The notes under the pieces: generated by a model
Database searches by the model: none
Seen by the model: the letters and a program-made list of their open reading frames with translations, nothing else
Told to the model about the DNA's origin: nothing
NCBI RefSeq assembly: GCF_014898815.1
Contig: NW_026515516.1
Span: forward strand, 930,001-994,000
Reading direction: 5' to 3'
DNA from: Panonychus citri
Lineage: Eukaryota > Arthropoda > Arachnida > Trombidiformes > Tetranychidae
DNA: 64,000 bases
Part shown: piece after piece, positions 37,812 to 48,640 of the stretch
Layout: every line of letters begins with the position of its first letter
Position numbering within the stretch: position 1 is the first letter of the stretch
Position numbers and translations under genes: made by a program

Positions 37812-38878
37812 TTAAGATAATACTAATTTTCCACCTCTGTTTCCACTTCCTCTTCCTCAGAATATCAATTTCAATGAAAATTAAAACAACAAATTACAAA
37901 ACTTGCCATCTAATGTAACAGTATTATAACAATAAAACAATCATATTTTGATATTTTGCCAAATTAACTTTGCTAATTGTTACTTAATCCTCTTCATTTA
38001 ACAATAAAAACTCTTATCATTAATCTATTCCAGAGACAATAAATAATAATTAATCGAAAATCTATTAAAAGTTTCGATTACTATTATTCCAATTAATACA
38101 AAGAAACTAAATATTAATAACAATTAAAGAACATTAATCATTTCCATTAAATGATTGATCCAAACAATTAGAGAAACAATTTAATTATCACACGAAGAAT
38201 TACAATTAATCTGAATGGGTGACCACCAGAATTAATAATCGTTGTTGTTGTTTAATTAAACAATCAAGAGATAACTTAACTAAGTACAATGTATTCACAA
38301 TAATCAGATTCCAATAATATGATTAGACAATTAAAACCAACAAGTTGTGATCAAGATTTGATTACAATTGAATATTAAATAACAACAATAATAATTTCTC
38401 AAGTATAATGAACGAATTAGATTTGATAGATTGTTGGAAATCTAACCATTAATCAATATCGATGATGATTGATATTAGCATTAATTGTCAATTGATAATT
38501 TAATTGTTTGAAAGTTGATAATGAAAATCAAAACATAACAAAATCAGGAAGAGATTTGAATGATCAACTGAATTAAGTATAAACATTACATTATTGTAAC
38601 AAGCGAATTGATTGTTTGAGTACATTGATTGGTGATTTTATCAAAATTTAAGTGATAATTAACAATCTAATTGTGAATAATGAACAGGAACAATTAACTC
38701 TGATCATGTTTATCCATGGTGGTGATTGGATATCTATTCCTTAGTATGGAGTGAAAAGTTATCATATGACCAATTCTTTAACTAAATAATTAATATTTAA
38801 ACAGAAATCGCTCCATGTGAACTAATCATTATTAATATTGGAACATAATTGTGATCAATTAACTAACTAAAGCTCAAA
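37812..38878. other. Intergenic spacer between cathepsin genes 1 and 2
   Basis: AT-rich spacer with the 3' UTR of gene 1 and the promoter of gene 2. Parts of it are duplicated upstream of gene 3 (about 40.57-40.69 kb and 41.34-41.85 kb) and in the debris zone at 48.64-49.38 kb. The stretch around 38721-38743 is the empty-site counterpart of the foldback element upstream of gene 3. Confidence 0.6.
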
Positions 38879-40102
38879 ATGTTACGATTTATTGTATTGT
38901 CAACTCTTATTGCTCTTTCTTATGGATTAGCAGTTTCATTCAACGAAGTTAAAGAATCGTTTGAACAATTTAAGGTAAATTCATTTTCGCTCATTTCCAA
39001 ATCAGAATAATAATCATTAATAATTAATTTTGTTGATAACAGGGTGATCATGGTGTTGTTTATGCCGATGCTAGAGAAGAAGCTCAACGATTCAAGATCT
39101 TCGCTAAGAATTTCGCTAAAATCAAGGCTCACAATGCTCGAGCTGCTAATGGTCAACACTCGTATCGACTTGGAGTAAACAAATTTGCCGATTTGGTGAG
39201 TGATCAACTTTTTTTTTCTTCATTCGTTTCTGATTGATGATCTTTACGACTTGATTTATATTTGTTTTTAGACTCACGATGAATTTGTCGCTAAACATTT
39301 GGGTTTGAAGGGTGTTGGTCCCGTTTATGCACCAAGTGTCCATAAAAAGGTACCTAAGAATGAGCTTCCAGCCTCCGTTGACTGGAGATCCAAAGGAGCC
39401 GTTACTGGTGTTAAAGACCAAGGTGGATGTGGATCATGTTGGGCTTTCTCAACTGTCGCAGCTATCGAAGGTGCTAATTTCCTCAAGAATGGTAAACTTG
39501 TTTCTCTTAGTGAACAAAATCTTGTCGATTGTGATCGAAGCCAAGATGAAGGTTGTAATGGTGGTTTAATGGATAACGCTTTCCAATACGTCATCTCGAA
39601 TCACGGTATTGATACTGAGGCCGCTTATCCATACGCCGGTTATGATGAAAGCTGTCGATTCAGTGCTAAGAAAGTTGGTGCCACCATCTCATCTTATGCC
39701 AATGTCACAAGCGGTGATGAAGATGCTCTTTTGAGTGCTGTCGCTCAACAACCCGTTTCCGTTGCTATTGATGCCACTCCAGTTCAACTCTATTCGTAAG
39801 TTTTATCGATAAAATTCATTTCAAAAAATTCTGTCTTTAGATTGTAATAATAATCAATTATTTTTTCATTTCTCTTTTCCTGCAGCTCTGGAATTATTGA
39901 TTCTGATACTGAATGCGGATCTGCATTTGGTCAACTGGATCATGGTGTTACTGTTGTTGGCTATGGTACCGAAGGCTCTAAAGACTATTGGATAGTCAAA
40001 AATTCATGGGGCAAAAGCTTCGGTGAAAAGGGTTATTTCCGACTTCAACGAGGTTCCAATCTCTGTGGTATTGCGACCGCTGCTTCTTATCCCATCGTCT
40101 AA
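38879..40102 (+). CDS. Cathepsin L-like cysteine protease 2
   Basis: Exons 38879-38974, 39043-39195, 39272-39795 and 39886-40102 give 329 residues. It has a signal peptide, an I29 propeptide (GVNKFADL) and a mature C1A domain starting near LPASVDWRSKG. The triad is intact: DQGGCGSCWAF, LDHGVTVVGYG and IVKNSWG. It shares the block SLSEQNLVDCDRSQDEGCNG with gene 1 and is the closest relative of gene 3, with which it shares an identical first exon and most of the last exon. An AATAAA signal lies at 40151-40156. A secreted or lysosomal digestive role is inferred from the family. Confidence 0.95.
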
Positions 40103-41850
40103 ATCCCAATCCATTATTTGATTATCCTTTGTATCATTCAGATTATCATGAATAAAGTCAAAGAAAACGTTTAAACCTTTGTGTCTATCAACTTATTAGT
40201 ATTTACATGATAACCCTAATTCTGATTGGGCCCTAACTTAATCTACTGGACCAGTGGTCCTAATCCAACAGCTAATCCATACTGAAATCTAAACTATTCA
40301 ATTGATTACTTTTTTCCCTGTGTATCAATATGAATATTGATTAGTTTAAAATTAACGATTCTGTTGAAATGTTGATGGCTCAGCCATAGCTTTATATGTA
40401 TTCGGTTTTTATTAAATTAGTTAAATGAACAATCAACAAACAGAAAAAGAAAGAAAATTATAATCTTAATCATCCCTCTTTCTCTGTAGCTCAATTTGAA
40501 TTTTTTTACTCTGTTTAACTAAATTTTCATTGATTCGACTTTAAAAAAAATGATCAGAGGATAAATTAATTAAGTACAATGTATTTACAATAACTTGATT
40601 CAAACAACATGATTAAAACCAACAAATTGTGAACGCGATTTTATTACAATTGTAATTGTTGTAAATATCATATATTAAATACAAATACTAATTTTTCCTT
40701 AATTGTGTCTATATCATCAAGATTCAGTTTACAGTTAACGATTTTTGCTTAAATATTACTAGTTAGCCTTGATCAAGTTCATTATTTACAATCAGAGTTT
40801 TACTTATCATATTGATTGTTAACAAGATCTCAATAATTTGTTAATATCGAGTAACCGAAAATGAGTGAGTATCTCATGAACCTTAAGTTTTAGACCCACT
40901 TATCTGTACATTTTCAGAAAGTAAATTTAACGTTGAGTCAAAAAATGTTCGTCTTTTTTTCTAGGACGTATGGTTCTCGAGAAATCGAGTGGCCTGAAAA
41001 GCGAACGGTTGACTTTGCACTCAAAATTTTTGGTTATTCTTTTTGACCTGTTATCTTAAGTACCTAAGCTCATCATTATCTAAAGTAAGGTTATTGAGAT
41101 ACAACAAGGCCAAAATTAAAGAAAATTGCTATTTAACTTTCCCATTATAAATTTCCCATAGAGAAAATCGCTATTTTGGCCTTTAAATAAGAACTACAGT
41201 CACATTTGAGCTGCGAAAATTTTGGAAAAATTATTGGTCTATATTTTATCGATGGCGCTTTCAATGACCTTTTTAACTTCATTCTAGAACCTAAAATTCT
41301 TGAGATACTAATTCATTTTCAGTCACCCGATATCAAATTAAAAACGATCGATATTAATGTATTGTTATTGAAATTGATAATGAAAATTAAGGAAGAAACC
41401 TGAATGATTAACTTGAGTTGATATTAAGTATAAAAAAAGTACTTTATTGGAACAAACAATTTAACGCCAGTTAACGATAATAATTTTATGATCGTGTTTA
41501 TACACAGTTGGATATACATTCGGAGAAAATGAGTTTGACGGTGGTTTTATATCATTCGCGCAGGCAAAATTGATAACAACAATTTATCAATCAAATCAAT
41601 GTTAAATTTGAATCTCTTGATTATCTAATCATTGATAAATTGTTTTTATCACTCTTTCTGCGCAAATAATTTAAAACCACCGTCAAACTTATTTTCTCCG
41701 ACTGTATATTCTTAGAATTGAGTCGAGAGTTGATCACATGATGAATTCTTTGACTAAATGATTAATATTTAAACAGAAATCGCTACTTGTAAACTAATCA
41801 TTGTTAATATTGGAATATACTTGTGATCAATTAACTAAATAAAGCTCAAA
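40103..41850. other. Intergenic spacer between cathepsin genes 2 and 3, with two insertions
   Basis: Compared with the spacer before gene 2, this one carries extra sequence of roughly 640 bp between about 40.69 and 41.34 kb, and a 188-bp foldback element at 41517-41704. The first insertion contains TTCTCGAGAA and has no coding potential that I can defend; the 65-codon open frame at 41206-41403 lies mostly inside it and shows no family. Confidence 0.55.
41517..41704. mobile_element. Foldback MITE-like element in the promoter region of cathepsin gene 3
   Basis: Arms of about 75 bp form an inverted repeat at roughly 85-90% identity (left arm 41517-41591, right arm about 41630-41704) around a loop of about 40 bp. 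Both ends are flanked by TATA. Outer tips read CATTCGGAGAAAAT and the complement of ATTTTCTCCGACTG. The paralogous spacer of gene 2 has the same flanks without the element (GGATATCTATTCC at about 38728-38740), so this is an insertion. There is no coding capacity, so it is non-autonomous. The superfamily is uncertain; a TA or TATA target duplication would fit a Tc1/mariner-like origin. It ends about 146 bp before the start codon. Confidence 0.8.
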
Positions 41851-43080
41851 ATGTTACGATTTATTGTATTGTCAACTCTTATTGCTCTTTCTTATGGATT
41901 AGCAGTTTCATTCAACGAAGTTAAAGAATCGTTTGAACAATTTAAGGTAAATTTATTTTCTATCATTTCCAAATCAAAATCAAAATAATAATAATATTTA
42001 TTAATTATTAATCCCATTGATAACAGGGTGATTATGGTGTTGTCTATGGCGATGCTAAAGAAGAAGCTCAGCGATTAAAGATCTTCGCTAAAAATTTCGC
42101 TAAAATAAAGGCTCACAATGTTCGTGCTGTTAATGGTCAACACTCATATCGACTTGGAGTAAACAAATTTGCCGATTTGGTAAGTGATCAACTTTTTTTT
42201 TTCTTCATTCGTTTCTAATTGATGAACTCTACGACTTGATTTATACTTATTTTTAGACTCACGATGAATTTGTCGCTAAACATTTGGGTTTGAAGGGTGT
42301 TGGTCCCGTTTATGCACCAAGTGTCCATGAAAAGGTACCCAAAAATAAGCTTCCCGCCTCCGTTGACTGGAGGGACAAGGGAGCCGTTACTGGAGTTAAA
42401 GACCAAGGTGATTGTGGGTCTTCTTGGGCGTTTTCAACTGTCGCAGCTATCGAAGGTGCTAATTTCCTTAAGAATGGTAAACTTGTTTCCCTCAGTGAAC
42501 AAAATCTTATTGACTGTGATACAAATATCGACGAAGGCTGTGTTGGAGGTTACATGCCCAACGCTTATGAATATGTCATCTCAAATCACGGTATCGATAC
42601 TGAGGCCGCTTATCCATATGTCGGTTATGGTTTAAGATGCCGTTTTAGTGCTAAAAAAGTTGGTGCCACCATCTCATCTTATGCCAATGTTACAAGCGGA
42701 GATGAAGACGCTCTTCTAAGTGCAGTCGCTCAACAACCTGTTTCCGTTTCAATTGATGCCACTCCACTCTTACAATATTCGTAAGTAGTTTTGGCCCACA
42801 AAGTGACCTCATCTTTAGATTGAGATAATCAATTGAGTTGTTGCTCTTTTTTTTCTTTTTCAGCTCTGGAATTATTGATTCTGATACTGAATGTGGATCT
42901 ACATATGATATGCTTAATTATGGCGTTACTGTTGTAGGTTATGGTACCGAAGGCTCTAAAGACTATTGGATTATCAAACATTCATGGGGCAAAAGCTTCG
43001 GTGAAAAAGGTTATTTCCGACTTCAACGAGGTTCCAATCTCTGTGGTATTGCGACCGCTGCTTCTTATCCCATCGTCTAA
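41851..43080 (+). CDS. Catalytically dead cathepsin L-like protein 3 (pseudoprotease)
   Basis: Exons 41851-41946, 42027-42179, 42257-42780 and 42864-43080 give 329 residues, with a fully open frame and conserved splice sites. The signal peptide and I29 propeptide (GVNKFADL) are intact, as is the oxyanion Gln (DQGDCGSSWAF). However, the catalytic Cys is Ser (GSSWAF), the catalytic His is Tyr (LNYGVTVVGYG) and the active-site Asn is His (IIKHSWG). All three triad positions are therefore changed, each by a codon substitution and none by frame damage. Cysteine protease activity is not expected. It could bind inhibitors, substrates or sister enzymes. It is most similar to gene 2. An AATAAA signal lies at 43129-43134. 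Confidence 0.93.
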
Positions 43081-43816
43081 ATCCCAGTCCATTATTTGAT
43101 TATCGTTTGTATCAATCAAATTATCCACAATAAAGTATTAATATCATAGTAGCACAATTGTTCTGAAAGTTTTACTTGATTTTTGTAACTTAAAGCTCAT
43201 GATAATCAGTCAGAAAATATCTAATTCCAATCAACAGTTAGTAATTAGTTAATTAGCTAGCACATGAAAAATTTTGATCGGTACATTCATCATGCAAGAA
43301 ATGATTAATTGTTCATCTCCTTCATGAGATTCAAGTCTTCATGTCACTTGTGTCCATCATTTTACTTGATATAATATTTACTTGTATCTTCATGTAATCA
43401 AATTGATTAAATCCAGTTCATAATTTACATTAATTACTCATTTGAACTCAATCAAAATTGAACTAAATTAATTTCCCTTATGAATTAAACAGTTATCCTT
43501 GCAATCAGTTGTAAGTTAATCAAATTAAATCCTTGTAAACATCTGCAAGGATATTTAACTAATCCATTGGATAAATACAATCACTGAAAAGTTACCATAT
43601 TTAGCAATTAAATCAGAATGATCAACAATTAACTCTTACATTTGCTTAGGTTGATTAATAAATTACTTTGGTAACTTTTAATCGTAACCATTATTTTCAT
43701 TTAGTTTGTTGCTTTTTGTTCAAACACTTTGTTTATTGTTGATTGTTAATCTTTTGAGACAATCAACTTGAGATTATTTTGTTAATTTAATAATAATCTT
43801 GATAATCTGATTAATC
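43081..43816. other. Intergenic spacer between cathepsin genes 3 and 4
   Basis: AT-rich sequence holding the 3' UTR of gene 3 and the promoter side of gene 4. I see nothing else in it. Confidence 0.5.
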
Positions 43817-45055
43817 ATGTTTCTTTTGCTGTTATTGTTTTTAGTTCCTAATCAGATTCATGGATTTGATGAGAAATCGATTGATATAAATAAACTTTGG
43901 TCGTTTTATAAGGTAATCAGATTATCGATTTCGATTCCATGATAATTAACTTTCATTCCTGTTGATTTTCAGAATGAATTCCAAAAGTCATATAGCTCAG
44001 ATCGAGAGGATAAATATCGGCTCAACATTTTCGCTCAAAATTTGGGAACAATCAATTCTCATAATGATCGAGCTGCTAAAGGATTGGAATCATTTACCAT
44101 GGGGATCAATAAGTTCAGTGATTTGGTGAGTAGATTTTTGGATCGAATTCAGTTTTTGATGAATAATCTGTTTTCTCGTGGATAATTCAGACTTTTAATG
44201 AGTTTTCATCTAAATATCTTGGTGGTCGATTCCGAACTAAATGGTTATTGGATGCACCGATTCAACATGTCGCCGATCCTAATGAATCTCTGCCCGATTT
44301 GCTTGATTGGCGATCAATCGGAATCGTAGGATCAATCAAAGATCAGGGAGCTTGTGGTTCTTGTTGGTCATTTTCAACAGTTTCGTCCATTGAATCAGCT
44401 TATGCACAGGGAACTGGAATCAATAAGACTTTCAGTGAGCAAAATCTCATGGACTGTTCATGGCTCGAGGGTAATTTGGGCTGTAATGGAGGTTGGATGC
44501 CCGATGCTTATCGAACCATCACTCGAATGGGCGGTATCATGACATCTTCCGACTATCCTTATGTTGGACGTGACTCAATAATCTGCAAATATAGCCAATC
44601 GAAAGCAGTAACTACTGTTACCAACTATGCTTCCGTTTCCGGTGTTTCCAACATGAAGAGCGCTGTGGCAAAAAACAATGTCGCTGTAGCTATGGAAGTG
44701 GACAATAAATTTCAGCACTACAAGTAAGTATTAATAATATGAGATCAATTCAATTGACCAGATAATTTAAATTTCATTTGAAATCATTAGGAGCGGTGTT
44801 TTCGCATCAAATGGCTGTCGAAACTCATCTCAAGCCCTTAATCACGCTGTTAATTTAGTTGGCTATGGAAAGGCCACTATTCCCGTTACACCAAGTAACA
44901 CAACTCGAGACGGAGAAACCACCGAGGTTGATTATTGGATCTTACGAAATAGTTGGAGTACCAATTGGGGTGATAATGGATATGCAAAGATTCAAACTGG
45001 TCAATGTGGTATCGAAATGGCCGGTTATTATCCGATTGTTAAATTACATTGGTAA
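43817..45055 (+). CDS. Divergent cathepsin L-like cysteine protease 4
   Basis: Exons 43817-43912, 43973-44125, 44191-44723 and 44791-45055 give 348 residues. It has a signal peptide, an I29 propeptide (GINKFSDL) and a mature domain near LPDLLDWRSIG. The triad is present: DQGACGSCWSF, ALNHAVNLVGYG and ILRNSWS. Two oddities: about 20 extra residues (KATIPVTPSNTTRDGETT) lie between the His and Asn strands, and the usual NSWG is NSWS. The C terminus extends to KLHW instead of ending at YPxV. It is more distant from genes 1-3 than they are from each other. Its last exon has a stray copy at 50476-50740. Confidence 0.92.
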
Positions 45056-46107
45056 ATTGTTACAATCAAATCAATCAACTAGATTATCTGAACTCATTTT
45101 GCAAACAACAAACGCAAAAAGTTATCATTTGGTCAACGATATTTACCATAGACTCGAGCATTGGTCAACCTATCTGATTGTACTGAATTGAGGGCAACAA
45201 TTAAATCATAAATTAAACAGAAAAATGGGAAATTTGTCAATCATTTATCATTAACTGTTTTAGATTTTATAATTAAGCAATTTCTAAAAAAATGATTCTA
45301 TTCATTTCCCTAAATTAATTAATATTTACAACAGGTAATAGTTTGATCATCACATTCAACCCATGAAACTCATTGGTGAATTCAAAGTAAATCGTGAATC
45401 GATTTTCATGATATTAGCTGAATTTATTACCGAAATCAGTTAATAGTCGTAATTATAATTTTCAATAATAACAATTAAAATTTCATCTTAAATGTTTCCA
45501 ATTGAAGTTACCTTAATGTTGCCCAACTGTAATAACTGACCTTTCGTTTCTTGACCAATTGATCGGGTACATTATTTGTTGGGATATTAACTAAACTGGA
45601 CGTTGAATATTCAGCTAATGAAGGTGGAATTGAATCATCATTGTCACGATTGTGTCTCTCAATTGAAATTTAATCATCGTAATTTAATGTTTACAATTAC
45701 AATTACGATCTCGCTCTCTCTTGTTTTTTATACAATGTCTTTGGTTTGAAGTTAAAAATAAGTTAATTGTTTTGATTTAATATCTTTGGTTTTCATTTTG
45801 TTAACACAATTAAACAATGTAAATTAATTAAGAGCTAATTAATAATTGATTTGATGATTTTACAATCAGCTTCTTATAAATCATAAAATTAATCTCTCTT
45901 CTTGTTTGAATATTACTACAATGGTAGACAAGGCAATGATTAATTATTGATTGTTTCCTTGCTGATTTACTGAATCAAAATTACTTATTAACTTTTTTGA
46001 TTGTTGTTGGTATTGTCGTTGGTGTTGTAATAAATTCTGGTAATTAGGATAAGTTTCAAATGGTGGTGGTTTAGATGGTTATTGCTTAGAAACTCTGACC
46101 CACGGGC
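45056..46107. other. Intergenic region downstream of cathepsin gene 4
   Basis: AT-rich. It includes the 3' flank of gene 4 that is duplicated at 50.74-50.97 kb, a segment at about 45326-45450 with a relative at about 54653-54835, and the 3' UTR of the minus-strand membrane protein gene. Confidence 0.5.
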
Positions 46108-47275
46108 TTAAAGGACAGTTCGTTCATCGTAAACAACAACAGCCTCATTATCAATTAGCGAATCATTATCGACCAAACAATCAGTCTCCTTGGTGAGATA
46201 CCCTGAGTGTGTGGTTGTGGCACCACTGAGATTAAGGGCAATAGCGGCGGCACTGTCATTCCTCATACGATTAGCACGTTTTTTGGTGAAATTAAGCTGA
46301 AAAATTGAAATAACAATTAGTAAATATGATTGGATAATCAATTGAGAACAGAAAGAAAAACAAAACAAAACTTTAAATCTAAGGGCAGAAACGATAATCA
46401 AAAATAGACCAACACAATTAGCGAATTGATAATAGATAAACAATTTAGATGAAGATTAATAGTAAATGGAAAGACCAAAAATTGAATGAACTAAATTAAG
46501 GAAAAAGGAAATTTAAATTCATGCGAAATGGGTTGATAATTAACAATTTGGTTAGTCACCTTGGTTTGATTGTTGTTGGGCAATTTAATTGATTCTTCAA
46601 TTTCGGTAGCATTTTTTTTCCAGGGAAGACTACGAGTTTTAAGGTTAGCACCATCATTGATTATATCACTAATATAACTACAATTAGCATGATTAATGTT
46701 GTTAATTACTGCAGAATATAATTGACTTTTGCTATTATATCTAAACTTGTCATCAATATTGTTATATTCATCTTCTTCATCATCTTCATCTTTCACTCCA
46801 CCATCAATATAATTTGGATTTTTAGAAGCAATTAAATTATTTTTATCTTTACAATTAACTTGATTGTTTTTGGATTTCTCATCGCAAATTTCAGCGGAAA
46901 TAATTGCATCAGATTGTTTCAAGTGATTCTTAATTGTTTCAATACTGTGAGGATATTGTTTCTCAGTGATTGATGATTTTGCCGAGTCCATGGTTAGGTT
47001 AGGCTGGTGTTAAGAAAGACAAAGAAAAGGTCAAGAAACATAAATTATTACATGATAATAATAATATTTTCAATTAATCAAGAGTTCCAACTGTAAACTA
47101 TTATTCAAGATATTAATAAATTATATAAAATATTAATCGACTAAAACTTATATGAAAAGGTAAACATTAATATGTGAACGTGAGTTCAAATTGGCTGATA
47201 ATTTGCATGAGAAAAAAGTGTCACTAAGAAATAAGGTTCATAGTGCTAAGAACTTTCAAATTTTCTGAGACATGA

Positions 47276-47320
<45 letters not shown>

Positions 47321-47322
47321 GA

Positions 47323-47405
<83 letters not shown>

Positions 47406-48274
47406 TACGACTGAATAGATAATCTTGAAAATAGAGAAGATTCTGAAAATAGGATAGTCGATAGAACAGTTAATTGGGCTTGATTGACTTCCATAACAAA
47501 ATCGGCCAATGAATAATTAACTTACATTAACCATATGAAGTTGAGCAGATAAAGATCTCTTGATATTATGTCCTTTCACATTCTGTTTATTGAGATTCTC
47601 CATGCCAGTGAAAATAACCGAATCATTGTCAGCGAAAATTCCAGATCCAAGGTTAGAGCATGAAGCCCATTTTTCGTTCTCATCATCCAAACCTAATCAG
47701 GAGATTACCATGTCAAAAATTAAACAGAAAATATAAAAAATAATTAGAAAAAAGACAAATTAACGTGAAAAGATGTTCAAAGGACAAAACTGAGAAAGGA
47801 AACGCGTCAAGTACATACAATAAGCACTTTTTTGACGACGGATTCCATATTTACAGCAATACCAAGCTAATATAGCGGCCAATATGATAATCAGTAAACC
47901 GAGAGCTCCTGGAAAATAAGAAAGGTCAGTGAAAGGAAATGAAATTGGAATTTTTTTACAAAAGAAAGAAAAATTGAATTATCTTACCTGCAACGGCGCC
48001 AATAAGTATTGGGACATCCCTGTCATTGATGGTAACCTGTAAATGAAGAAAGAAGAACAAGAATGAGAGAGAAAGACAGTGAGGTTTAAAAAATGATATC
48101 GGGGATCTAACCCATGGCCTTTCACATGCAAAGTGAACGTTCTACCAATGAAGAACATCCCCAACACTAAGAGCAAAGCCCATCTTTTCGATTTGATCAC
48201 TAATTTCATTTTTTCTCTTCTTCATATTAGTAATTTCTTTCTACTCGTATTTCAAAGAGCGCAAAACTCACCAT
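46108..48274 (-). CDS. Small single-pass membrane protein with PDZ-ligand-like C terminus, family not recognised
   Basis: Six exons on the minus strand fit together in phase: 48274-48272 (the ATG alone, then GTGAGT), 48036-47988, 47908-47819, 47692-47526, 47003-46560 and 46296-46108. The product is 313 residues. A very short N terminus (VTINDRDVPILIGAVAG) runs into one membrane helix (ALGLLIIILAAILAWYCC), with paired Cys and then Arg/Lys (KYGIRRQKS) setting a cytoplasmic C terminus. The rest is a polar, acidic tail without a domain I know, ending in DERTVL, which fits a class I PDZ ligand. If the exon 5 donor (AAG/GTGACT) is skipped, the frame ends at 46491 with a different tail. Layout resembles the N-terminal part of synaptotagmin-like proteins but no C2 domain is present. 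Exon 1 as the true start is the weakest part of the model. Confidence 0.55.
47279..47400. repeat. Compound (GATA)n-(GA)n microsatellite
   Basis: About 10 GATA units (47279-47320) run directly into about 37 GA units (47326-47400). It lies in an intron of the minus-strand membrane protein gene and is the longest simple repeat in the window. Confidence 0.97.
48093..48162 (-). pseudogene. Degenerate tRNA-Ala (anticodon TGC)-like sequence
   Basis: Read on the minus strand, the sequence has a perfect 5-bp anticodon stem (TTCAC with GTGAA) around a 7-nt loop TTTGCAT with anticodon TGC, a D-arm-like ATTGGTA loop with box A wording TGGTAGAAC, and box B-like GGTTAGATCC. A T-run follows directly. The acceptor stem (GGGGATG against TATCATT) pairs poorly and the T stem is broken, so it is probably a pseudogene or tRNA-derived repeat. 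It lies in intron 1 of the membrane protein gene, same strand. Confidence 0.65.
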
Positions 48275-48468
48275 CTCGAGAAGAACCTTCTCTCTCTTTT
48301 CTCAACAGATTCTCTTGGTTATTTGAAAATCTTTCCAAAAACTAGAACAAAATTCCTAAAAAAGGAATCAAATCAACAAATCACATGAGATAATAAATAA
48401 AAGAGCACAAATTTGTAAGAAAATGTAAACAAAAGTGACAATTCACTTATTCGTTTAAACCGTTTAAA

Positions 48469-48480
48469 CGCGCATGCGCA
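48469..48480. promoter_or_regulatory. NRF1-like palindrome GCGCATGCGC
   Basis: CGCGCATGCGCA matches the known NRF1/erect wing type consensus. It sits about 200 bp upstream of the proposed start codon of the minus-strand membrane protein gene, a plausible promoter position. A shorter relative (CGCATGCGCA) occurs near 54340. Factor binding is inferred only. Confidence 0.4.
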
Positions 48481-48527
48481 AAAATTCGAATAACCAAAGA
48501 GGTGAACCTCTTTGAACTAAAGGGTGT

Positions 48528-48639
48528 GTAGTTTAAAAAGCTCCATAGAGAGGTAATGAGAAGGGCAAAGGTGAGGAGAAGAAGATAATTTCAACCTTTT
48601 ACCTCTTTTCTTATCTACTTAGGTAACTTTTTAAACTAC
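48528..48639. mobile_element. Short MITE-like element with 13-bp terminal inverted repeats
   Basis: Perfect terminal inverted repeats GTAGTTTAAAAAG and CTTTTTAAACTAC bound 112 bp without coding capacity. It ends within a few bases of where the duplicated cathepsin spacer begins (about 48641). Another 9-bp inverted repeat (CAAAGAGGT with ACCTCTTTG, 48495-48514) lies just upstream. A target-site duplication is not obvious. Confidence 0.45.
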
Positions 48640-48640
48640 T

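Noticed and set aside
41206..41403. 65-codon open frame upstream of cathepsin 3
   Set aside because: The first codon is TTG-like rather than ATG, it spans an insertion boundary, and the peptide has no recognisable pattern.
47224..47509. Ser/Leu and Ile/Tyr-rich minus-strand frames
   Set aside because: Produced by the (GATA)n-(GA)n microsatellite within an intron.
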